From the NCBI RefSeq assembly GCF_022662105.1, contig NZ_JAKMCP010000004.1, positions 221,552 through 285,551 of the forward strand: DNA of 64,000 nucleotides. Direction: 5' to 3'. The position numbers and the translations under genes are program-made. This document shows positions 56,126 to 64,000 of the stretch, one piece after another; within the stretch, counting starts at the first letter, position 1, and each line of letters begins with the position of its first letter. Origin of the DNA: Aestuariivivens sediminis. GTDB lineage: Bacteria; Bacteroidota; Bacteroidia; Flavobacteriales; Flavobacteriaceae. The notes beneath the pieces were generated by a model that worked only from the letters and a program-made list of their open reading frames with translations, was not told the origin of the DNA and made no database searches.

Positions 56126-56248
56126 GGTATTGATTTTTCGAAATCAATTATTTTGATGAAGTCACGGATAAAGGTGTTGTAGGTTCGACAAAACAATAAT
56201 ACGGGGAGCAAATAACAGAAGCACTTACAATTTGTAGGTGCTTTTTTT
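56126..56248 (+). repeat. tRNA-like repeat site R5 (type A arm) with terminator
   Basis: The arm starts with the stem-loop ATTGATTT-TTCG-AAATCAAT at 56129-56148, then GAAGTCACGGATAA, as in R0. The core at 56182-56210 is GGTTCGA, spacer CAAAACAATAAT, then ACGGGGAGCA. A terminator hairpin follows at 56220-56242 (AGCACTTAC with GTAGGTGCT). It lies 200 bp before the tyrosine recombinase. Confidence 0.85.
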
Positions 56249-56364
56249 ATGCAATAAACTGAGCTACACATTATAAATAACTGCATTGTATGCATTATGT
56301 GCATTTTGTCCTTAAAATGCCAACCTACCAAAGGCAGGTAAACTTGCCAAGGTTTTTCTTAAAA

Positions 56365-56407
56365 AAGGTTGCAAATAAGGTTGCAATCTAAACTAAAAAG
56401 GTTGCAG
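56365..56407 (+). repeat. Three AAGGTTGCA direct repeats before the integrase
   Basis: AAGGTTGCAA at 56365 and 56377 and AAGGTTGCAG at 56398. Short direct repeats just upstream of a tyrosine recombinase gene are typical arm-type binding sites for the enzyme. TGCATT also occurs three times slightly upstream, near 56280-56310. Confidence 0.6.
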
Positions 56408-56447
56408 TTTTTCAACTTCAATTAATCAATCTAAAAAATTTAATAAA

Positions 56448-57641
56448 ATGAATAAGCTAAATATACTATTTGTAATTACTTCTAGTAGGACTAGGAAAGA
56501 TAACAATGCAAGTTTAATCTGTAGAATAACATTCAATAAGTCTAGAAAACAATTCTCTACGGGAATATCCATCAATCCTAAAAACTGGAATAGCAAACAA
56601 CAATATGTTGAGCCACCAGAACCAGATGCGGAATTAAAGAACACACAATTAAGCCTGATTAAGACCAAACTTAGCCAGGCTTTTTTAATGCTGCAAGTTC
56701 AGGAGAAAGACTTTACCGTAGAAGACATTTATAAGACCTATAAAGGCGAAAAAATAGAGAAACAGTACAAAGTCATGGAGTTCTTTGAACGTTACTTAAA
56801 ACGGCTAAAAACCCTTATAGGAATTGATATCAAGGAGGTTACATGGGATAAGTTTTACTACATAAAGGAGGATGTGAAAAGGTTTATTAAATGGAAGTTT
56901 AAGACCAATGATATTCCTTTAAAAGAGCTAAAGGCTAACTTTCTAACAGAATTGGACTATTATTTCAAAACACAGCAGCAGATTAAGCAGGTGACCATTA
57001 ATAAAAAGATCCAACGATTTAGAAAAGTGGTCAAGGTAGCAGTTGCTGAAAATTTCTTGGAGAAGGATCCATTTCTGTTATTCAGAGCTAAGCATGTTAA
57101 AAAGGAAATGACCTATTTAACACCAGAGGAATTGGAGAAGTTAGACAACCATGGGTTTAAACAGCCTAGATTAAAATTGGTTCAGGATTTATTTATTTTC
57201 TCATGTTATACCGGATTACCTTATAGAGAGCTTATGAATCTAGAGAGGAAGCATATTATTAAAGGATTTGATGGTAATCTGTGGATAGAAATGTTGCGTG
57301 AGAAGACAGCTAAAGGACTGTCAATACCAATATTACCTAAAGCTTTGGAAATCTTAGAACACTACAATCAAGAAGGCCATGTCTTTCCAAGGATAAGTAA
57401 CCAAAGATATAATTCTTATCTAAAGGAAATAGGTGCTATAATAGGCTTGGATAAAAAGCTAACCACCCATATGGCCAGAAGGACTTTTGCAAGCACTGTG
57501 TTACTTTATAATGATGTGCCGATGGAGATTGTGAGTGAATTATGGGGCCATTCTAGTTTAAAGATTACCCAGGATAGCTATGCTAAAGTGGTAAAGCAAA
57601 AAATTAGTAATGTAGTTAATGCAATCAATGCAAGTAATTGA
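56448..57641 (+). CDS. Tyrosine recombinase / integrase
   Basis: The 397-residue product has an N-terminal arm-binding domain (about 1-100), a SAM-like core-binding domain (about 105-205) and a catalytic domain with Arg260 (GLPYRELMNL), His341 and Arg344 (HMARRTF), His368 (WGHSS) and nucleophile Tyr378. All catalytic residues are present. It most likely acts on R5 and the related sites, since it starts 200 bp downstream of R5. It is of the type carried by Bacteroidota integrative elements. Confidence 0.93.
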   Translation: MNKLNILFVITSSRTRKDNNASLICRITFNKSRKQFSTGISINPKNWNSKQQYVEPPEPDAELKNTQLSLIKTKLSQAFLMLQVQEKDFTVEDIYKTYKGEKIEKQYKVMEFFERYLKRLKTLIGIDIKEVTWDKFYYIKEDVKRFIKWKFKTNDIPLKELKANFLTELDYYFKTQQQIKQVTINKKIQRFRKVVKVAVAENFLEKDPFLLFRAKHVKKEMTYLTPEELEKLDNHGFKQPRLKLVQDLFIFSCYTGLPYRELMNLERKHIIKGFDGNLWIEMLREKTAKGLSIPILPKALEILEHYNQEGHVFPRISNQRYNSYLKEIGAIIGLDKKLTTHMARRTFASTVLLYNDVPMEIVSELWGHSSLKITQDSYAKVVKQKISNVVNAINASN

Positions 57642-57692
57642 TAGTTAAAGTAAGTTTGTAAAGAGGAAAATCAGCGATGAGATTAGTAGCTT

Positions 57693-57720
57693 AAAGGGGA
57701 GTGGTTAGCTTCCCTTTTTT
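57693..57720 (+). terminator. Integrase terminator
   Basis: AAAGGGGA at 57693-57700 pairs with TTCCCTTT at 57710-57717, one G-U pair included, and runs into T to 57720. It lies 52 nt after the integrase stop. Confidence 0.7.
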
Positions 57721-57932
57721 AAGATAATAATCATTTGGTTTAATAAATATGTGCACTTTTTAGTCTAAAATGAAATTCCCAAGTCTTGATAAATGCATCT
57801 TGCGTAATATCTTAAACCATGCTAATAGTCATTGTACAAATTCAAGAGTGAAATTAGTTTTTTTTCATCTACTAAAAATGCTAATTCCTCATGTTTCGTT
57901 CAAGCTTCACTCATTTTGAATTAATCTTTATT

Positions 57933-59396
57933 TTAATTTTTAATAATTGGTACTTGAGATCTAAATGAATTTGTCGAAACCTGGCCCGCAGGTCTGGAGA
58001 AAAGCCGCATTTCTTCCTGGAACATCACAGCCATTCCTCGTAATTTCCAAATGAGAACTTTATCTTGTACAGGTGATCTTTCCCCTGGATCTGTTTCAAG
58101 ATTATAGAGAATCGGTTCAGGATTGAGTTGTAGTTTCCATTTTCCTGACCTAACTGCTGCTAATTCACCCAAAACACCATGATAGAAAAAAGCATTCAAA
58201 TATTCTTCCTTATCAATGGTTTTGTCCCATTCAAGTGAAGGATTCCAATACCGCCTTAAAGGTATTGTTGCATTAAGTGAGTTTTCTTGCGAAAAAGATA
58301 TTTTATCGGTTTTTCCTGTGATCAAACTGCTAAGATCGCGACCATCCATGACAATATTCTCAGGGATTTTGATACCGGCAAGTGACGCTAGCGTTGGGTA
58401 CCAGTCCATAGCAGTTGTCATGACAGGTGAATTTACGCCATTTTGAATTCCGAGTCCAGGTCCCCATACAATGCATGGTACTCGAAGACCCCCTTCTAAT
58501 GTTTCTAATTTTCTACCTCGTATGGGTTGACCTTGGTTCCTGCCTGGTCCACGGCCATTGTCCGATGCAAAAATCACAATAGTATTATTTTCAATACCAA
58601 GATCCTTGAGAGTATTCATAAGACGTCCGGTATGATAATCTAACTCATGTATGGCATCACCATATTCTCCCCAATTAGAAGTTCCAATAAAAGGCTTACT
58701 AACACCAATAGGAGAATGCAGCATCGTATGTGGAAGATAAAGAAAGAATGGTTCAGATTCTTTTTTTAAGCCCGATCTCCCCCCTTTAACATTGGATTTG
58801 ATCCAATTAATTGCCTCTTCCGTATACATCCTTGTTAATTTTGCAGGATCGGCAGGGCGTTCAACGACTTCCCCGTCACTGATTATAGGAATACCCCCTT
58901 CATCTTTATAAAATATGGTTTCATAGGAATCTAAATTATGTAGAAGTCCATAATAATGATCAAAACCCTGTTGTCTGGGCAAAAGCGGCCCTTCAAATCC
59001 AAGATGCCATTTTCCAATACAAGCTGTTTTATAACCGTTTTGTTTAAATAATTCAGCCATTGTTAGTTCATCTGGGTTCAATCCATAATTAGAATCTGGA
59101 CGATGAACCCACACATTATTACCTACTCTTCTTGGATAGCAACCTGTGAGTAATCCAGCTCGAGAAGGACTGCAAATGGGAGCAGCTGCATAATAATCAG
59201 TCAATCGAATGCCTTCCTCCGCTAATTGGTCTAATCGGGTGGTTTGAATTTCATCGGCTCCATAACAGGTTAAATCATAATAGCCCATATCATCCACAAG
59301 GATAAATATGATATTAGGACTTTTTTCCTGTGAATGTCCTTTTTGTAATGCTATAGTAAGAATTAAAATGATACCAGTAAATATATTTTTTAACAT
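57933..59396 (-). CDS. Secreted S1-family sulfatase
   Basis: The 487-residue product starts at 59396 with a signal peptide (MLKNIFTGIILILTIALQKG); an upstream ATG at 59435 would break it. The metal-binding DDMGYYD motif is at 35-41. The CxPSR motif (Cys75 in ICSPSRAGLLTG) marks the residue converted to formylglycine by a maturase, which is not in the window. It hydrolyses sulfate esters, probably of a marine polysaccharide, in the periplasm. It is divergent from the PQQ-propeller genes and shares an operator-like motif with them. Confidence 0.94.
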   Translation of the reverse strand: MLKNIFTGIILILTIALQKGHSQEKSPNIIFILVDDMGYYDLTCYGADEIQTTRLDQLAEEGIRLTDYYAAAPICSPSRAGLLTGCYPRRVGNNVWVHRPDSNYGLNPDELTMAELFKQNGYKTACIGKWHLGFEGPLLPRQQGFDHYYGLLHNLDSYETIFYKDEGGIPIISDGEVVERPADPAKLTRMYTEEAINWIKSNVKGGRSGLKKESEPFFLYLPHTMLHSPIGVSKPFIGTSNWGEYGDAIHELDYHTGRLMNTLKDLGIENNTIVIFASDNGRGPGRNQGQPIRGRKLETLEGGLRVPCIVWGPGLGIQNGVNSPVMTTAMDWYPTLASLAGIKIPENIVMDGRDLSSLITGKTDKISFSQENSLNATIPLRRYWNPSLEWDKTIDKEEYLNAFFYHGVLGELAAVRSGKWKLQLNPEPILYNLETDPGERSPVQDKVLIWKLRGMAVMFQEEMRLFSRPAGQVSTNSFRSQVPIIKN

Positions 59397-59421
59397 GATG
59401 TTATAATTAAATTGATCATTG

Positions 59422-59450
59422 CAAACATACAACAATAATTACACGTGTAA
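59422..59450 (-). promoter_or_regulatory. Sulfatase promoter with palindromic operator
   Basis: On the minus strand a -7 element TATGTTTG (complement of 59422-59429) is preceded by the perfect 14-bp palindrome ATTACACGTGTAAT at 59437-59450, lying between the -7 and -33 positions. A bound factor would block or assist the polymerase. Apart from this site and the one at 59941-59984, the 59397-60072 gap holds nothing I recognise. Confidence 0.68.
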
Positions 59451-59940
59451 TAATAAATCCATTTCTGTATGTTCATTATTAAGTCTTATCCTTATATTTT
59501 TTTACGCGTCGGTAACTTAAAATAAAAGGGATCTTAAATAATGATAGTCTATCAGAATTATCCGATGTATATTGAAAATAGATAAAGGTATTTGTTGCTT
59601 AAATATACTAATCGTGGTCCTTAAGAATCATTTATTTGGCTAAGTTTTAGATTGATCTGACATTTTTTAAACTATTTAACATAGATAAAATATTTTTCAT
59701 TGAGTTCTGCTACATACATTATTTTTGTTGGAGTTCTTCACTAATTTCAAGTGTTAAAATACAGAAGCTCAATTTCTTTTAACGCATCTATTCAATAGAA
59801 AATAAATGTCAATACATCAATGAGTAGATATCTACAGAGATATGCCTATTTAGAACGAAATAATTAGAATGATTTATCACGGTTTGGACTAAAATTGGGC
59901 AAAAAATATCCGTATCGAACATAATATTATTATAAATAAG

Positions 59941-59984
59941 TTTGCATGATAAAATAATAATAATATATTTGCAGTACACGTGTA
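59941..59984 (+). promoter_or_regulatory. PQQ-propeller gene promoter with the same operator
   Basis: TTTG at 59941-59944, exactly 19 bp, then TATATTTG at 59964-59971 give a consensus promoter. The palindrome TACACGTGTA at 59975-59984 lies across the expected start of transcription, a typical repressor position. It repeats the core of the site before the sulfatase. Confidence 0.75.
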
Positions 59985-60072
59985 ATAATGTTAATGAATA
60001 AACATGGTTTTTAAAAAAAAGTTACATTAAGTTAGCCTAGAGACATTAAAAACCAGTGAAAAAATGAATTGA

Positions 60073-62799
60073 ATGAATGTAGAATTAAAAATTCAGATAA
60101 TTTTCAACAAAATAATCTCAATATCTTTAGCCGTATTTTCATTTGTTTTTTTTTTAGGACTTACAAGTTCAATAACAAATGCACAGGAAAACGTTGTCCT
60201 TAAATATCAAAGTGGGGACGACGAAATTGACCAGATTCGCAAAGAAATTAAACTTCATCCTACCGACGCAAGCAACTATAAATCGCGAGGAGTAATGTTA
60301 ATGCAATGGGGAAGTTCCCTACAGCAACAAGGCGCTATTACTACTGGTAGAATTCCTGCTGAAATCTTCAGACCAAAAAATATTGAAGCAATAAGGAACG
60401 AGAAGGAAAAACAACAAGAAATTAACAGATATTCGAAATTGATTGACAAGGGATATTTGATTCTCGATTCGATACAAAATGAAATTATTGAAGACCCTTG
60501 GAAAGGATTAATGCCCCTTGTGCCTGACCATAAAAGTGTAATTCCACCGGTAAAAAATGAAAAGTCTTGGCCTAATTACCAAGGGACACTTACGAATGAA
60601 GGTTTTAACGGAAATGATGGCCCCGTTTATGGAAGAATTGCATGGAGGTTTCCTGTGGGTCTTGCATGGGAGTCAAAGCCTGTTATAAACGGGAATAAAG
60701 TTTACTTAGCATCTCCCGGGATACATAATATTCTATTTACTCTTGATATTAATTCTGGTGAAGCAATAAACACTGTGAAACAACTTGGAGGCAGAGCTTA
60801 TGGTACTCCAGCTTATGCTTCAACACCTGTTGTGCTGAAGGATTATGTACTTATGCGCGAAATGGGGAGCAAATCAAATGCAATGGAGGTGGCATATATC
60901 AATAAAAGTAATTGGGAATTGGAAAGAAAAACATATTCCGGTCAAATTGATTACAGGGCCGGTTATGCTCCCCTTGCTGCTAATGAAAAATACATGGTTT
61001 TTCCTTTTTCAGATAATGATATTGAAGCTAGACCTCCTAAAGCACGAGGATTTAGTCGTATCATTTGTAAAGATACTAAAACCGGAAAACAATTAAGGGA
61101 CATCAGTATAGGGTCAACATTTGCAGAGCCATTGTTGGATGATGACGAAGTGTTTGTAGGAACCAACGACGGTTATGTATATTCTTTTAAAGCATATGGG
61201 TCTGATTTAGAGAAGGAAAGAAGCAATCAGATCGCCATGTCAAAGGAGACGGTCATAAACTGGAAGTTTAAAGCAGATGATGCAGTAAACCGAAAAGTAG
61301 CAACAGATACGAAACAGGTTTATTTTGGCGCTAATGATGGAGTTGTGTATTGTCTCAACAAGATGAACGGAGATCTTGTATGGAAATATACGGTTGAAAA
61401 TCCTATTGCGGAATCATTCCGCCATTTCTCAACGCCATTAGTATCAGGTAATCGTATTTTTATAGGTTCTGCGGATAAGCATCTATATTGTCTCGATGCT
61501 TCTAGTGGTAAACTTATTTTTAAATATGCATCCAGCGATTGGGTTCGTGCCTGCCCAGTGGCAACAGAAGCCAACGTCTATTTTGCTTCTATGAACGGCG
61601 ATTTATATAATATTGATTTCAGTGGTAAAGAACCAAAAGAGGTATGGACAAAACGTATTGGAGACCACTGGGTTTATGCCGATCTTGCCCTTTCAGGGGA
61701 TAAACTTATACTGAATGATTCTGATCTTTACAGTTATTGTATTAACACCAAAAATGGTGATGTTTTATGGAGATTTAGTATTCTCAAAGGATTTCATCAA
61801 AAAGATGGTTACAGAATACTAACCGATCAGATAGCAGGCGGGGGTTATTACCAGTCTAAAGTAACTGCAGCTGAAGGGAAAGTATTCATCGGAACACCTT
61901 CTCGTTTTGTTTATGCTATGGATGCCGATAATGGTAAAGAGATATGGAAATTCGAGATGGGGGCGGCCATATCAGGAGCTCCAGTATTTGATAATGACAA
62001 AATTTATGTCGGCCAGCAAGGAGGAGAGGATGATTTTTATTGTCTTAATGCTAAAACAGGTGAACTCATATGGAAGCAGGATATTGGATGGGATTGGGGT
62101 TCCGCCTCGGTTTCTGATGGCTTAGTATTCATTCCAGGTATTGATGGTTATTTTAATTGTCTGGATGCTAATAATGGAAATATAATCTGGCGTTTCCGCA
62201 TAGACCGATCGGTTTGCAGTGAACCTTTGGTTATGGGGGAATATGTATATTTTGGGGGATGGGATTCACACTTGTATAAATTTGAGAAGAGAACAGGGAA
62301 GCTGGTTTGGAAATTTCAGGGTGGAGGTTCCGACTCTGGCGTGGCCGTCGGATTTGATGGCAAAATACTCTGTCCGGGGGGTGGTAGCGGAGGCACAGGT
62401 ATTAAAGTTATAGATGCAGAAACTTCTGAAGTATTGTGGAGACCTGAAATTATAGGTCATACCAATGGTACACCAGCATATCATAATGGGCAATGGTTTG
62501 TTTCAATTTGGGATGGACAATTAATAGCATTAGATGATAAAACAGGGAAGAAAAATTGGACTGTTAAAGGTGCCTCCGGTATTACTGGACCAGTCGTTGG
62601 AAATAATGGCTACGTTTACTGTGGATCAGGTGTAAACCCTTACTTTTTTGCATTTAAAGAGAAAGGGAATGGTGACGGAACAACAGACTGTCTATTCAGG
62701 GTTAAAATGGCCGGCGGCTTGTTAGAAGCAACACCTGCTCTTTATAGAGGCCGGGCTTATATTTTGAGTGGAGGAGGATATTTATATGCTATTGAATGA
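60073..62799 (+). CDS. Secreted PQQ-like beta-propeller protein (first paralogue)
   Basis: The 908-residue product has a signal peptide (about 1-37) and an N-terminal helical region at about 45-150 (DEIDQIRKEIKLHPTDASNY). A long series of PQQ-type propeller blades follows, each with an A/D-x-x-G-x-x-x-W core (for example DANNGNIIWRFRI, NAKTGELIWKQDI). It looks like a BamB- or quinoprotein-like propeller, but no dedicated dehydrogenase active site is evident. A protein- or carbohydrate-binding role at the cell surface, linked to the divergent sulfatase, is inferred. Confidence 0.82.
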   Translation: MNVELKIQIIFNKIISISLAVFSFVFFLGLTSSITNAQENVVLKYQSGDDEIDQIRKEIKLHPTDASNYKSRGVMLMQWGSSLQQQGAITTGRIPAEIFRPKNIEAIRNEKEKQQEINRYSKLIDKGYLILDSIQNEIIEDPWKGLMPLVPDHKSVIPPVKNEKSWPNYQGTLTNEGFNGNDGPVYGRIAWRFPVGLAWESKPVINGNKVYLASPGIHNILFTLDINSGEAINTVKQLGGRAYGTPAYASTPVVLKDYVLMREMGSKSNAMEVAYINKSNWELERKTYSGQIDYRAGYAPLAANEKYMVFPFSDNDIEARPPKARGFSRIICKDTKTGKQLRDISIGSTFAEPLLDDDEVFVGTNDGYVYSFKAYGSDLEKERSNQIAMSKETVINWKFKADDAVNRKVATDTKQVYFGANDGVVYCLNKMNGDLVWKYTVENPIAESFRHFSTPLVSGNRIFIGSADKHLYCLDASSGKLIFKYASSDWVRACPVATEANVYFASMNGDLYNIDFSGKEPKEVWTKRIGDHWVYADLALSGDKLILNDSDLYSYCINTKNGDVLWRFSILKGFHQKDGYRILTDQIAGGGYYQSKVTAAEGKVFIGTPSRFVYAMDADNGKEIWKFEMGAAISGAPVFDNDKIYVGQQGGEDDFYCLNAKTGELIWKQDIGWDWGSASVSDGLVFIPGIDGYFNCLDANNGNIIWRFRIDRSVCSEPLVMGEYVYFGGWDSHLYKFEKRTGKLVWKFQGGGSDSGVAVGFDGKILCPGGGSGGTGIKVIDAETSEVLWRPEIIGHTNGTPAYHNGQWFVSIWDGQLIALDDKTGKKNWTVKGASGITGPVVGNNGYVYCGSGVNPYFFAFKEKGNGDGTTDCLFRVKMAGGLLEATPALYRGRAYILSGGGYLYAIE

Positions 62800-62916
62800 T
62801 CCGAGAATAGACAATTAGCATAACTTATTAAAACGGAACTACTAATTAACCTAAATCAACCCTTTATAGGTATCATATTAAATTAATAAAACACACATTA
62901 TAATTAAACAGAAATA

Positions 62917-64000
62917 ATGAAAAACCTAAAACCACTTTATTACTTGACTTTTATTGCATTATTGATGGCACTATTATCATGTTCTTTCGACAAGGAGTTT
63001 ATTCCGTTTGGAGAACCTGACATAGACCGTGTTAGAAAGGAAGTCATGGTATCACCAACTGATTCTGAAAATTTTGATGTACGTGTTAATACATTATCTT
63101 TATGGATGCGGTTCATGATGTTTTACGGAGCGGATGTTGTTATTGATCCACAAAAGTATAAGGAAAAAGCTCACTACTTTTACAACGATGTTGATGAGAA
63201 TGGTAGATATATACTGAAAGCAAGTGAATATAGCCCTGAAACAGCTGTAGAAATTGATTACCGCTACAATATGCTGGAAGAGATGTGGACGGATTTCTCA
63301 AAAGACAAGGATCAATATATTGTTGAACTGAACCGTGATCTGTCAGACAATAATGGCGAGATTATAAACTGGTCTTCTCTTCGAGGAGATCCCCAATTAA
63401 CCGCAGCAACCACCGAACCTGGACCAATGAAGGGAGAAGTTCACTGGAAGTATCCAACTCCACATATGTGGCTCACCCGTCCTGCATTCGATAAGGGTAG
63501 AGCCTATGTAGGTTCACCGGGAGTATCCTATCTGGCATACTGTATAGATACAGAAACAGGAGATTATATTTGGAAATCCATACCAAAAGGCAATGGGCTT
63601 AGAACGCGTTATTACGGGCCACGTTCCTCCTCACCGGTTCTCATTGCCGGCGCCAATATGATTAGCAGACGTACACAAGCAAGATTAGGCGACGAGCATT
63701 TTGTTTATATTAATAAAGAAACGGGGGTTCAGCAAAAGGGCATAAAAAACAATGAGTTTTTGAATTCCAGTTCTGGCTATGCACCATTTGATGGAAATGA
63801 AGAATATCTTGTTTACCCCCAGGGCATCCAGCCGGTAGTGCAGGGAAAGCAGAAGCTCTATGTCAATCAGATTGAGTACAGAAAGATAAGAGAAGATTTT
63901 CCCTTTGACAGCCTTGCCTGTAAAAGTACTAAAACGGGCAAGTTGATATGGAAGAAATATATGGGCGAGTTTTATGCTGAGCCTCTATTGGACAACAACC
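62917..64000 (+). CDS. PQQ-like beta-propeller lipoprotein (second paralogue, partial)
   Basis: The ORF opens at ATG 62917 and runs past the right edge (361 codons seen). It has a lipobox LLSC. Its N-terminal helical region parallels the preceding gene (PDIDRVRKEVMVSPTDSENF against DEIDQIRKEIKLHPTDASNY). Propeller blades follow (CIDTETGDYIWKS, CKSTKTGKLIWKKY). The two genes are tandem paralogues, 117 bp apart, and probably form an operon. Confidence 0.82.
   Translation, partial: MKNLKPLYYLTFIALLMALLSCSFDKEFIPFGEPDIDRVRKEVMVSPTDSENFDVRVNTLSLWMRFMMFYGADVVIDPQKYKEKAHYFYNDVDENGRYILKASEYSPETAVEIDYRYNMLEEMWTDFSKDKDQYIVELNRDLSDNNGEIINWSSLRGDPQLTAATTEPGPMKGEVHWKYPTPHMWLTRPAFDKGRAYVGSPGVSYLAYCIDTETGDYIWKSIPKGNGLRTRYYGPRSSSPVLIAGANMISRRTQARLGDEHFVYINKETGVQQKGIKNNEFLNSSSGYAPFDGNEEYLVYPQGIQPVVQGKQKLYVNQIEYRKIREDFPFDSLACKSTKTGKLIWKKYMGEFYAEPLLDNN

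Noticed and set aside
47190..56210. The R1-R5 cores as working tRNA genes
   Set aside because: Only the T-loop and acceptor-like end is present. There is no anticodon arm, and the bases flanking TTCGA do not form a T stem.
47190..56248. Reading the repeats as integron attC sites or a CRISPR array
   Set aside because: The cores lack the paired R and L boxes of attC. Spacing of 0.7-6 kb with genes between is far from CRISPR spacing, and no cas or integron integrase gene is present.

Overview
The window looks like a piece of a marine-type Flavobacteriaceae (Bacteroidota) chromosome. Support comes from the AT-rich sequence, promoters of the Bacteroidetes type (TTTG, about 19 bp, then TAnnTTTG), many lipoproteins and TonB or PQQ-propeller proteins, DUF6090 and DUF6660 family genes, and core proteins of flavobacterial type. 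All functional calls are made by reading protein motifs and family features; no database search was run.

Positions 1-32160 are ordinary backbone. They hold a radical SAM protein, an AraC regulator, an HD hydrolase with PlsC, a bacilliredoxin, TerB and J-domain proteins, an LD-carboxypeptidase, metG, an OmpA lipoprotein, tex, ferritin, mfd and yraN. A long minus-strand metal-uptake block follows (feoA, feoB, a FeoB-associated small protein, a DtxR-type regulator, an outer-membrane barrel, a binding protein, an ATPase and two permeases with winged-helix tails). An SCO protein and rseP close this part. A probable small RNA sits at 2252-2442, and a 53-residue Cys-rich gene with a TTG start lies at 15923-16084.

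A tRNA-Asn(GTT) gene at 32161-32237 marks the start of about 25 kb of accessory DNA. The first unit holds a serine recombinase whose last codons are antisense to the tRNA. Next comes a type I restriction-modification operon (hsdM, AAA ATPase, hsdS, PD-(D/E)XK-like protein, hsdR, small ORF). After it lie a plasmid-like module (HUH-like protein, beta-flower protein, small membrane protein, resolvase) and a DUF6660 plus TonB receptor pair.

From 47083 to 56248 the DNA is punctuated by six related sites in one orientation. Five of them carry a block that resembles the 3' end of the tRNA-Asn gene (GGTTCGA, 12-nt spacer, then an acceptor-like GGGGAGCA), followed about 10 nt later by a terminator hairpin, usually with a GAAA loop. 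Between consecutive sites lie short, mostly single-gene units: DUF6090, a cyclase-family lipoprotein, a small secreted protein, and a decayed DUF6090 copy. A larger unit follows, with a FadR-type regulator, RraA-like protein, SBF symporter and ketoglutarate semialdehyde dehydrogenase, plus decayed fragments. A tyrosine recombinase lies directly after the last site. This is either serial accretion of integrative elements at a tRNA-Asn-type target, or a cassette array using tRNA-derived sites in the way integrons use attC. It is the strongest candidate for an undescribed system here.

The right end (57933-64000) holds a sulfatase divergent from two tandem PQQ-propeller proteins. Each of the two promoters carries the palindrome TACACGTGTA, which suggests one shared regulator.
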